DNA of 64,000 bases from Malurus cyaneus samueli (lineage: Eukaryota > Chordata > Aves > Passeriformes > Maluridae): positions 32,459,280 through 32,523,279 of the forward strand of contig CM019219.1 of assembly GCA_009741485.1 (NCBI GenBank), read 5' to 3'. A model generated the notes under the pieces. The model ran no database searches. It saw only the letters and a list, made by a program, of their open reading frames with translations, and had not been told where the DNA came from. This document shows, one piece after another, positions 1 to 12,709 of the stretch (position 1 is its first letter; each line of letters starts with the position of its first letter). A program made the position numbers and the translations under genes.

Positions 1-934
1 ACAAAATTCTACAAGTATTTTCATGAATAAACTCTGAATGCCTAAGGAAAACCTGGGATAGCTTTGATTTTCTTACTCTGATCATGAGGCAGAAATTCCA
101 CTCCTCAAAGACCATTTCTTAAAGAATGGTAATTTCTTACAACCAACTTCCCCTCAGATCAATCTCCTGATCAATCCTCGTAGCATTTCCTGTTCCTGAT
201 TTTTTTTGGAATTCTAGGGAGAATCCACTCTACTCTGGGTGCGCAATGGATGAGAGGGATCTCGTCACAAGCAGATCAGCTTATCCTGAGTGATAAATTT
301 GGGCTGATTACATAACACTGCTTCCATGAATTTGGGCTGGTTCCATATGAGCAAAGAGGCTGCTCATCCCACCCTCAAAAGGCGTTTGGAAGAACAATTC
401 CCATCCCTGACGTCTTCCACAAACCATTTCCTCGGTGCTTGAGAAAAAATTCCCTTTTCCCACCTAAACGATGGCATAAAGTGAATATAAACATTCATTT
501 GCTGCTCACTAGGTGTCACTGGTGTATGTCCCATGTCCTCTGAGCCTTCCCAGCAGGATGGCATTAAATCCCTGGGTGATTTTAACCATCTCTCTGTGGA
601 AATTCCGCTTGTATTTTCCCGACAAACCCTTTTTAATGGGTTCATAACTCAGCCACGAGCGTTTACTCCGGGATGGAACCTGACACAGTGCAGGAGCTTT
701 GCACAGTTTCTTTTTAATGGGGGACATTTTCCACTTAATTTATGCAGGAGGAATTTGCTGGATTCAACTGGTTTTTATGCTCCAGTGAATCAAAGCCTCT
801 TCCCTGTAAAAGATAGGAAAGAAGGCTGATCGTTTCAGTCTTGGAAATTATCTGAGTGGCCTCTGAGTCTTTTAGGAGTTTGTGGGAAAGGGAGGAGATA
901 GCCAAGTACAGGTACTATTCAGACCCATTTTGGG

Positions 935-1365
935 GTCTAATCAAACAGATTTGGAGCAAAATGATGAGGAGCAGCTGAGGGAGCTGGGAAAGGGGCTGAG
1001 CCTGGAGCAAAGGAGGCTCTGGGGGGACCTTGTGGCTCTGCACAACTCCCTGACAGGAGGTTGTGGCCAGGTGGGGGTTGGGCTCTGCTTGCAGGGAGCA
1101 GGGACAGGAGGGGTGGGATTTGCCTCAGGTTGGGCCAGGGGTGGGTCAGGGTGGACATCAGCAGGAATTTCTGCATGGAAAGGGTGCTCAGGCCTTGGCA
1201 GGGGCTGCCCAGGGAGCTTTGGAGTGCCCATCCCTGGAGGTCTTCCATAAACATGTGGATTTGAGGACAGGGTTTAGTTGGGGGGCTTGGAAGTACTGGG
1301 TTAAGGATTGGACCTGATAAGCTTAGAGGTTCCTTCCAACCTGAAAGATTCTGTTTTATGGGATT
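935..1365 (+). mobile_element. CR1 LINE 3' fragment (subfamily with GCAGGAATTTCTGCATGG)
   Basis: It reads in CR1 sense: GAGCAGCTGAGGGAGCTGGG, ACAACTCCCTGACAGGAGG, CTGCCCAGGGAGCTTTGGAG, then GGTTCCTTCCAACCTGAAAG and ATTCTGTTTTATG at its 3' end. It is the longest plus-strand copy of this subfamily here, 5'-truncated. Confidence 0.88.
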
Positions 1366-3375
1366 CCTAGCTAGTAAAAATGCCAGGTAATCAAACATAA
1401 CAGTCTTAAGGAAAAACATGGATCTCTCATTGTGTATCAGTCCTACAAACTAGAGCACAGGGAAAATTCTGCAAAACTTGAGAGACACATGGGTTTTACC
1501 CCCAGTAGTGACAAAGTCTCCTGGATACATCATAGAATTATCCAATATCTGGAAAATCACTCGGGGGACTTTATCGTCCTTACTCCTGATTAAATATTTA
1601 AAACAGGAGGTTCTGTTTCTTTCAGACTTTCTCACCTTTCTCCCACCATATGGGAGTTTATGAAATTATCCTTTCTCCCACTGATCCCTTTTCTGTCAGA
1701 TCTGGAGCAGATTCCTGGCTGGCAGAAGGGTAGTTGGGATTTGTGGCTTCCCAGTGAGAGGACAACCAGTGCTAAAGTGTCCTGTGACCATGGCAGGACG
1801 AGCCCTGAGCCACCCTTCTGAAATCAGACTCCCAGCAAAGAAGCTCTGATGAGGGAGCTTTATCTTTTTAGGAGGTTAAACTCTTAGTAGAATTTGGTAC
1901 ACCCCAAATCTCCTGCAGTTCTGCCACTTTCAAGTGAGATCTTGATAACTCCAGCTGCAAAACTCTCTCTCCTTACTCCAGTGAGTGACACTCACTCACT
2001 TACACCCTAAAGCCAGGAAAGCATTTGCTGGGATTTTGCTGATTTAAAGCTTTTGAACAGAAGAAAAAAAAAACTAAAAAAGCTGAGTGTGCATGCACAG
2101 GGAGCATTTTAATGAGCTTGTTTCCCAGATGATTCCCCCTTCCCTTCTTGTTGGAAAATCTGATTTTTAACCCATCTTTATTTTGCTCTGGATACTTCAC
2201 TGGACATTTGAACATCCCTAAAAAGACATTCCAATATTTTCAAAGGGCACCACAATGAAGATGGACAATTTTTTCTGGCCATGAAGAGAGTCTGCAAAGG
2301 GAAAAGTTTATTGTTCCTGGAATTCAAAGAGCCAACTGCCTCCATGTACAGATAATAGCTGATTTTCATATCCTGATAGTAGTGGATTTAGAGGGAAAGG
2401 GTGTCAGAATCTTGAATAAAAGTGGGAAAAAATTCCAGAGACTCCAATCTGGGAATGGCCAATAGTGGACAAGTGGCCACGAACACCCAGAGTATCACTG
2501 AGACCTGAGAATACTGAATGACTATGGGGAAACCTGAAAACAAACACCAGGAGAAGAAAGAAGCCTCTTATGTGACTCTCGCAGCTTTTGATTTGCTAGT
2601 TGTAGATTAATTTTTAATATAAGTTTTTTTTTTTTAATATTCCCTAATCAGAAAAAATTATTGCTGGAAAGTCTGGGAAAGCTTCAAGAAAACTTTAACA
2701 CATTAAAAGAATTAAAACATGCCCAGAACAGAATCCTCTTCAAGAATAAAATTACAGAGAATAATGTGATCGTGAGCCTAGACCTTGGTGGGGCCCAGAA
2801 ATTAAAAGCACCAATGGATGCTTTAATTTAGCACCCAAAGTTAAAACCAAACTAAGACTAGACAAATTAAAATAAAAGACAAAAGGACCAATTTCTGATA
2901 CAGAACTGCCCTGTGGTAACAACACCCAGGCTGTGGTTGGTCGGATTTTTGGGTGCAGTTGCTTTGCTGACAGACACGTTCCAAGCAAAATTAATTTGGG
3001 GACCCAAACTTGCTCAGACTGATCCCAGCAATCTTTCCCAGCCTATAAATTTTGAGTATCTGCAGAGCTTTCCTATGCTGTGGTTCATCTGTACTCCACC
3101 AGGAGCTTGAGAGAAGGAGCCCTTTTCCACGCCCATTTCCCTGCCTTTTCCTGCCAGGCTGCTGCAGTGATGTGTCTCACAGCAAGAGCGATGGCTCTCA
3201 CCAAGATAACCAACGTGGGTAAAAGATATGAAAAAAAAAAAAAAAACCAAAAAAGGAGGTTTTTCTCTTTAGAAGAGCCTGATTGGCATTTTGAAGAGCT
3301 TGATCTCCTGTGTGGAGGTGGACACTGGGTTATGCCCCATGCTTTGTTTTACATGAGCTGTAAACCACCTCTGTT

Positions 3376-3450
3376 CCCTTTCCTTTCCTTTCCTTTCCTT
3401 TCCTTTCCTTTCCTTTCCTTTCCTTTCCTTTCCTTTCCTTTCCTTTCCTC
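3376..3450. repeat. (TTTCC)n pentanucleotide microsatellite
   Basis: About 15 near-perfect TTTCC units, purine-rich (GGAAA)n in the PCDH15 transcript. It lies about 420 bp downstream of the donor of the last exon in the window. It produces a meaningless KGKERKGKE-type frame on the minus strand. Confidence 0.97.
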
Positions 3451-3868
3451 TCCCTCTCAAAAGGGAGAAAGAAAAGGAAAGAATAGAAAAAAAGGACTCC
3501 TGCTCCAAATGGAAACTGTGGGAAGACTGAAGGTCAACTCTACAGCATCAAAACCTGGAGATCACAGAGGACTTTTGGTTCCTGGGAAGGAAATTCCTTG
3601 GAGGGAATTCAGCTGGAAGCTTCTCCACAGGGTGGACAAAGCCGTCGTGGTGACAACATCTGAATCATGTGGATTGGGACAATTTAGCCCAAAACACTGG
3701 ACTGAACTAGGAAGTGGCAAATTTCCATGCTATCCATAGGGGATATCCATGCAGCAGCTGCTCTAATGGATTTTTCCACTCCCATTATGTTGAAGAAATT
3801 TCTAACAGATCAACAAATTCCCAAGCAATCCATGGGAATAGAGGGAGGTCAGCAAAATAAATACTCAC

Positions 3869-4045
3869 TTAAAGAGTTCATTCCTCATGATGGCTCTGTT
3901 GGTTTGTGGGTCGATGGCATAGACCATGAGGTCAGATTTGGTGTAATCCTCCTCGGAATATCCATCCCCAAACCTCCGGGCTCCAATGGATTCCACCACC
4001 ACCGTCGCCCCTGGAATCTGGTCTTGGATGTAGCGTTCCAAAATC
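3869..4045 (-). CDS. PCDH15: PCDH15 internal exon (last in window): MAD12, membrane-proximal
   Basis: This exon is 177 nt, phase 2 in and phase 2 out, with a TTCCCTTTAG acceptor and a GTGAGT donor. The peptide is (G)[20 protein letters not shown], then [36 protein letters not shown] and a split lysine. In the family the sequence continues with FLDGKLLD, the rest of MAD12 and the transmembrane helix, none of which is found before base 3869. The window therefore ends inside the following intron. Confidence 0.94.
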
Positions 4046-5554
4046 CTAAAGGGAAGATGGAGCCCAGAAGCTGCAGTGATTGATTTGTGCCGCTCACCAC
4101 TGACCACAGCCCCAGTGAGGTACTGATAGGCAAAACACAGAGGATGAGAAGGATTTTCACCTCCAGAGCACTTTTGGAAAGGAATCCCTGCTCCATAGAA
4201 CCTCTGAAGTGCTGAACTCCTGGGAAAAGCTCAGCAGTGCTCAGAGAGGTCTTCAGAGATTGTGTCCTTACTTCGTGCTCTTTGTATTTATAACTCCAGT
4301 TGAGTTTTAAAGGACTCCTAGGAAATACCACCTATATTTCACACAACCCCCCATCACCCTTTTATTAAGCCATATGATTCCAGCATTTTCATTCCAGCCT
4401 TCCACAGGGTGCATTCCATAAATCTGCACCCAGAGAAACAACCACTTGCAGGATTTTCGGTGGGATATTTCATCTGGTCCTCTGACATTGCACCTGCTGC
4501 TCTGAAAGGCACCAGGTTTTATAGCCAGGAGAAAACTGGAAAAAAAACCTGGGCTGGCAGGTTTACCACAGAAAATAAAATCAAAGAAACTGCAGCAGGA
4601 TTCCACAGGCAGGGGAAAGAAAGGCTGGTGGAATTCAGAGATAAACAATAACAACAAAACCAACAATACCCAGAACTGCTAAAGGCTGATGAGGTTTCCA
4701 GCCTGGGACCAAGAAAGGTTCTCTCAAAGCCCACAGGAAGTTTTATAAACAAAGGCATAAAAGCAAACATCATCAACTCCGGGCAAAAAAAGTAGAGAAA
4801 AATAAAGCAGAGCTTTTGGAAGACTATTCGGTCCATCTAGCCACAAGGCTTATAAGAAAATATCAAATTTCCTGGGTTAGTTGATATGATCAGAAAATCA
4901 AAAAGCAATAGCTGAGCTGGGAGGCAGAAGCAAGGGAACTAGAAGAAATGTGCTGCCTGATCCATCAAGGATGCACCAGGCTGTGGAGGAAGACACATGT
5001 CCCACAAGAAAGGATGTCGGTGGCTTTAAGAGGTCACTTGTTTTACACAAAACCTTCTGCAGTAGCTGAGGCTACATTTTTGCTGTTGTGGCTTTTTCCT
5101 GACACAAGATTTCCACCAGCTCCTGATTTTTCAAGCCTCCTGAATCTCATTTATCCAAGGAGCATCTCTTTGTGTGGAAGTTCACTGTGCCCTTAACATT
5201 TTTTGTAAGCTTTAAGATAGATTTTTTTATAGCATCTTGAAAAATCCAAGTTTGTCAGAGCCAGGTCACACCTGAGCAGTGAATATATGGAACTATTGTG
5301 GAGAAAATAGGGATATGGATTGGCAGACAGTGCTTGTGGAGTGGTGTCCTCAAACAAGCTCTCCTGCTGTTTGCAGATATGGAAAACTCTGCTCATAAAA
5401 CCCCACCAAATGTTATGAGAGTATAAATGGCTAAAAAGAAACCACAGCCACTGACAGCAGGGTGTTTGGCACAAGGTGCCAGACAGACCAAATCTGTAAA
5501 GGATTTGCCTCCCTAAGTAGCATTTAATCATTTTCTCTTGCTTCAGGAGATGTT

Positions 5555-5800
5555 TTTCATGGAATCCCAGAATCCTCTCTTGTCTGATGCCCACTTTGTC
5601 CCCAGCCCAGAGCTCTGAGTGCCACCTCCAGCCCTTCCTTGGACACCTCCAGGAATGGGCACTCCAAAGCTCCCTGGGCAGCCGCTGCCAAGGCCTGAGC
5701 ACCCTTTCCATGCAGAAATTCCTGCTGATGTCCACCCTGAGCCTCCCCTGGCCCAGCCTGAGGCCGTTTCCCCTTTGTTTCCTTGCACAAAACTATGACT
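5555..5800 (-). mobile_element. CR1 LINE 3' fragment
   Basis: The antisense copy starts with the tail ATGGAATCCCAGAATCC and continues through AGAGCTCTGAGTGCCACCTC and CCTTTCCATGCAGAAATTCC. It is very close to the copy at 32941-33375, but lacks its 5' part. Confidence 0.87.
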
Positions 5801-5984
5801 GCACCCACCACCAGAAGAGTCCATGAAGTTGGAAGGTTATGAGGTAGGGTCACTTCTGAAAGAATTGGTATCAGCATTTCCTTTCCTCAGAAATTCCTGG
5901 CTGAATTCATTACCTTTGAGAATACCTTTGTCTAAAATTTTATTAAAACTGAAGAACAAACAGAATAGTTTGGACAAAGTTCTG

Positions 5985-6275
5985 GAGGAACAGAACAAGG
6001 GGGAACGTCTTCCCACTGCCAGAGGGCAGGGACAGATGGGATATTGGGAAGGAATTGTTCCCTGGGAGGGTGGGCAGGCCCTGGCACAGGGTGCCCAGAG
6101 AAGCTGTGGCTGCCCCTGGATCCCTGGCAGTGTCCAAGGCCAGGCTGGACATTGGGGCTGGGAGCAGCCTGGGATAGCAGAAGACAGCACTGCCCATGGC
6201 AGGAGGTGGAATGAGATGATCTCAGAGGTCCCTTCCAACTCAATCCATTCAGGAACTCTATGATATCACTTCCTG
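5985..6275 (+). mobile_element. CR1 LINE 3' fragment (subfamily with GGCACAGGGTGCCCAGAGAA)
   Basis: It runs from TTCCCACTGCCAGAGGGCAG to AGGTCCCTTCCAACTC. It lies only 190 bp from the oppositely oriented CR1 of the other subfamily. Confidence 0.88.
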
Positions 6276-7019
6276 AGAAACAGGTACATTGCAGACATGT
6301 GCTTTTCTGACATTGCAGGAAACCCCACAAAGTCCAGTGAAATGGCGGCAGAATTCAATCTGAAACCCATCAATTGCAAGTTTCAGTTAAAACAGAGTAA
6401 AATTGCACCAAAGACTGAAAAGCAGCAATTAAAGAACTAGAAAAAAAAAAAAAAAAATGGCAGTTCCTTGTGGAGCTGTTTGAAAAATCCTGAACTTGAA
6501 AAAGCTGAACCTGTGATGCTGCAAACACTGCAGTGTTTTAGAACTCCTCTAGAAGTGGCCACTTCCTTCTCATGCTATCAACAAGAACCAATTTTTTTAA
6601 GATTCCCACTTTTAAGTCACAACATACAGTCTGCTGTATCGATCAGCAGAATCCAAATTCCAACAAGTCTGTCACTCAGGAATGCCATGAGGGCCATTCC
6701 CATCCTCCTGAGTGGGTTATGAGAGGTGGAAGCAGCAGCAAACAGGTGATGAGCCTTTCCAACCGCTCCACCCCCGCCGGAGCTGCTCAGCAGTGAGGAA
6801 AATGCATCCCAGTATATTCCCTTTACCACAGCTCTCCCAGTTCCCAGCAGTGACACTGGATAGGAGGATTTGCTCCATCATTGAGGGATCCTGTGGCACA
6901 AGGTTTCCTGAAAATCCTGAGGTGATTTTTTTTCATCTTCAGACATGAAAGAAATGGAAAAGCAAAACAAAACAGGGGTGTTGGTCTGCTGAGCTGTCCC
7001 TTGGCTGGGGGAACTCTGT

Positions 7020-7375
7020 ACCATGGAATCCCAGAATGGTTGGGTTGGAAGGGACCTTAAATCCCATCCAGTGCCACCCCCTGCCATGGGCAAGGACACC
7101 TTCCACTGTCCCAGGCTGCTCCAAGCCCCAACCTGGCCTTGGGCACTGCCAGGGATCCAGGGGCAGCCACAGCTTCTCTGGGCACCCTGTGCCAGGGCCT
7201 GCCCACCCTCCCAGGGAACAATTCCTTCCCAATATCCAGTATCCTTCCCTGGGTCAGTGGGAAGCCATTCCCTTTGTCCTGGCAATTCCCACTCTTGTGA
7301 AAATCCCATCTCCAGCCTTTTTGCATGTCCCCTGCCCTTAGGCACTGGAAAGGGGCTTTCAGAACATTCCTGAAC
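7020..7375 (-). mobile_element. CR1 LINE 3' fragment
   Basis: It begins at the 3' tail ATGGAATCCCAGAATGG and TTGGAAGGGACCTTAAATCC. It extends through the AATTCCTTCCCAATATCCA segment to about 7375. Confidence 0.87.
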
Positions 7376-8317
7376 TGGTACTTCCCAAAACAACCCTGAA
7401 AGCAGCAGAACAAAGCCCAAAATCTGGGATAAGGCACCACATTCCTGGTCTGCTCTCAGTGCCATATCCATGTGTTCATATCATATCTGAGGTTCTATAC
7501 CCCCTTCCAGGCAGACAAAACCCTGGAGAACACAGGATTAAATTTATGGGTTCACCCTGGCATTGCAGCAGGAAGTTCTTTAGGAATTTGACAGCCTGTT
7601 ACATTTTTGTAGCACATAAAATATTTTAAGTAATGGGGGTGGGGCAGAATCCCCCAAACATTCTTTCCTTCAGGACTCAAACCACCAAAGACTTGGAGTG
7701 AGCAGCGTTGAAGACTCAATATCCTGTGTAGTTTTTGGCCACAATTCTGGTTCCCAAAAATTAATTGGTGCAACAATAATGATGAATTTGTATTCTAGGT
7801 ATTTGACAATACAAATTTAGCAACCATGCAGAGCTGAAAGCATCCAGCTCCCCCATCAACACCAACACAGCCTTTTCAAGTGCCTTTATTAACTCCTCAG
7901 TTTGGCTCCACTTCAGTCACATTCTGGCTGTGTGGAGTCGTTATGAGATTAACAATTCACAATGAAACCACCAGATTTACAATTGGACTTTCCCAAAGAG
8001 CCAAGGACCAATTCCAGCCCCTCTGGTGCAGCCAGCGATAGATTTGGGGGGATACACTGGAGCCCCAGCTCCCAGATTCCTTATTACAATATAAATAGAG
8101 CTCAAGGAAGGGTCTGCTCTTCCTGTGGTGCCTGGGGTTTATTCTAAGCCTAAAACCATCACTTTCTAATAAAACAGCCTTTCAAAAGCTTTATTTTTCT
8201 GTCACACACGTGAACAGCAGGAAGGAGCAGCGCTGAGCCAATTCCCTCTGCATAGAATAACATCCCCAATATTCAGAAAACAACCCAGAGCCAATTCATT
8301 TATCCCAATCCTAGAAA

Positions 8318-8395
8318 AGCAGAGAATCGGGAATCATTAAGGCTGGAAAATACCTTTAAGATTCAAGCCCCACTGTCACCCCTGCACCACCACAA
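8318..8395 (-). mobile_element. Short CR1 LINE 3' end
   Basis: Only the terminal 75-80 bp are recognisable (GAATCATTAAGGCTGGAAAA). It is diverged, so the boundaries are approximate. Confidence 0.6.
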
Positions 8396-9711
8396 GCTGA
8401 TAGGATTGCAGCAAGGGAATTTCTTACACTGCTGCAGTTGCTTTCCTTCTCTTTGTGCTCCTTCTGTAAAATCCTGCCCTCCAAAACCCCTCCACACACT
8501 ACAACTTTTTATTTCAGACTCATTTGTCCCAGCCACAGAAGGAACATTGCGCTCATTCAAAGAATAATACCCAGAGACATCTCCCCTCTGCCCCCAAGGA
8601 CAATCTCCAGATCTCAGCACAAAAGGGCTTTTCCTGCAGTGGTCAGCAATTCCCAGGGAAAGTGGGAGTTTACAGCTTTATCCCAGAAGCCTTGCACTGC
8701 ATTAGACCTTTGGAGAGATCCATTAAGAGAACAGCACCAGGAATTATGGAGAGCAGGAGGTCACTGAACCAGTGCTTCCCAGTTGCCAGTGGGAGCAGCA
8801 AGGAGAAAAGCTGGAGTTGGATAAGATTTGGTCTCTGCTCCCCACCCCAATAAAGGTGGCCTGGAGTTATTCATCATCCTGATTGCCAAGCAGGGAGGCT
8901 GAGGGTGAAACAGGCTCTGTTAACCCTGTACCAACCATGGGACACTCCCAGCAAAGCCAGACTGGTTGGATGTGAAACAGGATGCAGCCACTTGGTGGCA
9001 AATGTCCTTCCAATCGATATATTTCCTCATTTACTTAATCCAATTCAATCAATTCCTTCCCTAAATTCTCAATTTAATTTGGAATGAAACATTACAGAAC
9101 GAAGAAGGGACCGAGGAAAAGAGATGGGGAGGTGCCAGGAGCAAAATGACCCCAAAATGCTCCCGTCAGTAAGTGCTGGGGTGAAGGACAAGGCAGACAC
9201 AGCCAGACCCGTGACTCAGGAACATTTCATAAAGGGCAGGAAACCAAATGCTACCTGTGGAGAGGGCTCAAGGCAAGGTCACTGCTACCACCCCGACAGG
9301 CAAACGGCCCGGTCAGCTGTAATTAAACTGAATTCAGTAATTACCTGGCAAAAATCAGAAAGCGAGCATGGGAATATGATTCCTCCTATGGGGAAAGTGA
9401 TGAGCCTGAATGGTTGACACCCTGCAGCTGGGATGTGCTCATTTTTTATCAGTTCAGGGACTGAGAAGAAAAAACACAACTGCAGGGAAGTCATCCACAG
9501 CTAAAATACTTGCCTGAAGAGAGGACTGTGAGTTCCAGATCCAATATACTCTGATTAGACATAAAATCATATACAATGCATGATGTATATGTGAGGTACA
9601 TTATGATCTATAATTTACAGCAGAATTTACTGCTGTGGTATTTTATAACATCTCTTTTAAGTGCAATACAGTTTCTGTGCATTAAGGAGAGCTCCTTTGA
9701 GGAATGATGGC

Positions 9712-9978
9712 ACTCACACTTCAGCTTTGCAAACCCAAGGGACAGAGCCCAGGGAGCTCCCCCTGCACAGGAGGCACAACTTGTGCCCTGAGCAGTGCCC
9801 AGCCCTGCACAGATTGTCCAGAGAGGGGCTGGAGTCTCCTCTCTGGGGATATTCCAGAGCTGTGTGGGCACATTGCTGTGCCCTGAGCTCTGGGATGGCC
9901 CTGCTGGAGCAGGGAGGTGGCACCAGGTCCACACTGTGCTCCCTCAGCCTGAGCCATCCTACGACACTCCATATTTAA
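9712..9978 (+). mobile_element. CR1 LINE 3' fragment (subfamily with GATTGTCCAGAGAGGGGCTG)
   Basis: It shares about 200 bp with 28590-28800 (GCACAGGAGGCACAACTTGT, TCTGGGATGGCCCTGCTGGA). It ends in a worn CCATCCTACGACACTCC tail. Confidence 0.78.
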
Positions 9979-10227
9979 TCCAAACTCTCATTTTAAGCCA
10001 CTCCAGTATTCAACTCCAGTTCTGAGGAACTGAGGTGACATCTCTCTTATAGAAGAGTGTACAGAGGAATTCACTTCCCAGGACACATCTCTTCCCTGCA
10101 GGATGAGAGAAGCTCAGGTCTTTCCTGGCAGTGTGCCTCATCTGACTTTAGGCAGAGCTTGAAGTTGCCACCACGTGAAAACCAAAGAACTAAATGGCTC
10201 TGAGAGCCACACTGGCTGTTTCATTAC

Positions 10228-10305
10228 AGCTGAATTTCAGGAGTGGGACTCGATGATGCCTGTGGGTCCCTTCCAACTGAGGATATGCTATGATTCCATG
10301 AAATG
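10228..10305 (+). mobile_element. Short CR1 LINE 3' end
   Basis: GACTCGATGATGCC, GGTCCCTTCCAACTGAGGAT and CTATGATTCCATGA are CR1 3'-terminal words. The piece is severely 5'-truncated. Confidence 0.7.
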
Positions 10306-11032
10306 CTGCTCCTTGCCCAACAAACAAGCACTCCCCAAAATGCCCATAATTCAAGAACCCTCTGGTGTCTGTCTCCCCAAAGTTTTCTGAAGAAGAGGAG
10401 CACACACTGAATTTTCCACCAAGCCTCAGCCTATTATCTCTGCTCCCTCTGCAGCAGCCAGAAACAGCTTTCTCTGCACAGCCATAATAAAGTGGGCAAG
10501 AGAAATGGATGGCAAATGTGACATCAGTGTGCAGCCAGAGAACATGAAAAGCCTGATGAAATTAAAGCAGCTGGAGGAAAACATTGAATAACTGCAAAAG
10601 ACCCTGTAGGAAATGTCAGGGAAGAGAAGTCCATTGTATCCCTCAAAAAACTCCCAAGCCAAACAGTACTGCTTTAAATCTTCTCTTCCCTGCTTTGCTT
10701 CCTTTATATGGACCATTAATTCCCACCCATCTCTATCTGTGCTGAGTATGGAAAAAAACTGATTTATATGATTCTTAACACCTCGTAACTCCTCATAAAA
10801 ATTACAGAGCCTGGGATAACTTCTCCTCCAAAGTTGTTTAAACCACAGTTTATTTTACTGTGAAAAATCACTGTAATTCCACAAATGACCCAAGTACCCT
10901 CTTCCCTACCATTTCCCATCACTAACTGTTGGCTAAATGTTCTATTAATATTTGGGATTAATATTTGCCAAAATTAGAGGAGAAAGAGCTGAGTGACCTA
11001 GGTAGTGACTAATTTAGTTCCCATCTAAATTA

Positions 11033-11125
11033 GTCCCAGAATGGCTTGGGCTGGGAAGGGATCTTAAGGATTATCTCATTCCAACCCCCCTACCATGGCC
11101 AGGGACACCTCCTGCTAGATGGGGT
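11033..11125 (-). mobile_element. Short CR1 LINE 3' end
   Basis: TCCCAGAATGGCTTGGGCTG followed by CCATGGCCAGGGACACCTCC. The match stops abruptly near 11120. Confidence 0.75.
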
Positions 11126-11707
11126 TGATAATAAAGTCTTTTTATTTGTTCATGAATTACATTCAATTTTTAATCATTAATTAATTCTATTTTCATAAAT
11201 CAGTGCATTATTTAAAGTGGCAAAACTGCTTTGGTCTGAGGCTCCAAATAATTTGATTTCCCTTTTTCTGTGGTTGCACAAGAAAAAATCACGAATTCTG
11301 ATTTTGTTTTTATGGTCTGCATAAATTATTAGAACTGTATAAAGACAGGGAGAGAGTAAGCTTTTAAATTCAGAAGGAAAACACGAGAAATTTGAAGAAA
11401 GCAGTAAAATAAAGTGATTTCTCTGTGAAACAGAACTTTGTACACAGCTGCAAAATTATTTTTGAGACATTTGTTCTCTGCAAATATTTTCAGGACTGAA
11501 TGAGCCAATTTTAAAATAAGTTAATGTAACTCTTCTGGCAAAGATTGTCCTCAAAAACGTATTCTTAGGAGGGAAATTCTCCAGCTACACTAATATGCTC
11601 ATGATGTTTGCAAAGGCCAAGACTTCCCAAGCAAATGTGGAGAACTCAAAACCTGATAATATTGTGGGGTTAAACTTTGTACTCATTTCAAAGCTCTGTT
11701 CACTGTG

Positions 11708-12150
11708 AAATATGGAATCACTGAATGGTTTCATTTGTAAGTGACCTCCAAGGGTCACCAAGTTCAACCATCAACCACAGCCACCCTGTTCACTACAAAT
11801 CCACAAATGTGCCAATTCCACAAGGTTTCGAACACTTCCAGGGATGGAGACTCCACTGCTGTCCTGGACAGCCCCTTCCAATGCTGAATCCACCTTTTCC
11901 ATGAAAAATTATCCAATCTAAACCTCCCCTGGTGCAGCCTGAGGCTGTTTCCTCTTCTCCTGTCACTTTTTACCTGGGAAAAGACCTGACCCCACTTTGG
12001 TAGAACCTCCTTTCAGGAAGTTATTCCTATTTCTAGGCAATCTTTCCTTCAGGAAGTTATTCCTATTTCTAGGCAATCCTTCCTTTCAGAAAGATACTCC
12101 TGGTTCTAGGCAGTCCCTTCTTTCAGGAAGTTATTTCTGGCTCTGGGAAG
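11708..12150 (-). mobile_element. Older CR1 LINE fragment with internal tandem repeat
   Basis: Landmarks are AATCACTGAATGGTTTCATT, CACTTCCAGGGATGGAGAC, CAGCCCCTTCCAATGCTGAA and GCAGCCTGAGGCTGTTTCCT. It is more diverged than the neighbouring copies. Its 5' end is expanded into the approximately 36-bp repeat. Confidence 0.82.
12008..12150. repeat. Approximately 36-bp tandem repeat, 4 units, inside CR1
   Basis: Four imperfect units each contain TTTCAGGAAGTTATTCCTAT and TTCTAGGCA or close variants. The first unit matches the place where CR1 antisense copies read CCTCCTTTCAGG(A)AGTT, so the array probably arose from that internal CR1 segment. Confidence 0.8.
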
Positions 12151-12709
12151 TGCAGTGCCTGTGAATTCAGCCCATTGCCTGAACAGCTTCATTGGTGATT
12201 CTGATGTTCAGTCTCTCAGAGACAACTCCCAGCTGGCTCAAAACAGAGGGAGAAAAGGGGAACATGCCCTAAATCTCCAGAAAAAAAAATCCTTCAGGAA
12301 TTTTTCCTAGCCCAGTGAAGATGTGAGTCACTTTTCCAATGAGTGATTGCAGCATCAACCCCAAGGTATTTCAAATTCCATGGAGAACACCAGGCAGGAT
12401 GGACTAGACCTGTGGGAATCTGAGAGGTGCCACTCATCCCTGATTGAAGAGATAAAAAAAGGACAAAATTGGTATTAAACTCTTTCGTGCAGCATTTCCT
12501 ATCCCATGTTGTCTAATTCCAGGACACCAAGTAGAGAAAATTGTCTCTATGTCCCAAAATGAGGCCAAAAGCTTCCTGACCCCTGGATGCTGCTGCTGCG
12601 ATGTCTGGGGGCTCTTATTGACCTGATAAAAACCTCCCTCATTTCCTGATCAATTGAATCCTAAAGCCAGGGAATTGATTGATAATGGTGGAGTAAATAA
12701 ATCAATTAC

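Larger units (their letters stand above)
1..3868 (-). other. PCDH15: PCDH15 intron (3' part outside window)
   Basis: This stretch follows the last visible exon. It holds one CR1 (935-1365), a poly-A run (3231-3246) and a (TTTCC)n microsatellite (3376-3450). The next coding exon (expected to begin with FLDG) is not recognisable here. The rest is unremarkable AT-moderate sequence. Confidence 0.85.
4046..12709 (-). other. PCDH15: PCDH15 intron, 8.66 kb
   Basis: The intron holds CR1 fragments at 5555-5800, 5985-6275, 7020-7375, 8318-8395, 9712-9978, 10228-10305, 11033-11125 and 11708-12150, with a minisatellite in the last. A poly-A run lies near 6440. Between these I see no exon-like or RNA-gene signal. 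Confidence 0.85.

Noticed and set aside
3080..3739. 219-codon plus-strand frame with FPFLSFPFLS repeats
   Set aside because: Generated by the TTTCC microsatellite; no domain or splice support.
3865..4107. ATG-started reading of the cadherin exon as a small gene
   Set aside because: The ATG and the first residues lie in the upstream intron. The acceptor at 4045/4046 and homology show an internal exon. The same applies to the ATG-led versions of the exons at 15.9, 25.4, 34.9 and 56.8 kb.
5823..6330. Open frames of 80-150 codons on both strands over CR1 copies (also at 7.0, 15.3, 47.0, 52.7 and 59.1 kb)
   Set aside because: The same peptides recur wherever the CR1 3' segment occurs. They derive from the CR1 3' region, not from a gene family.
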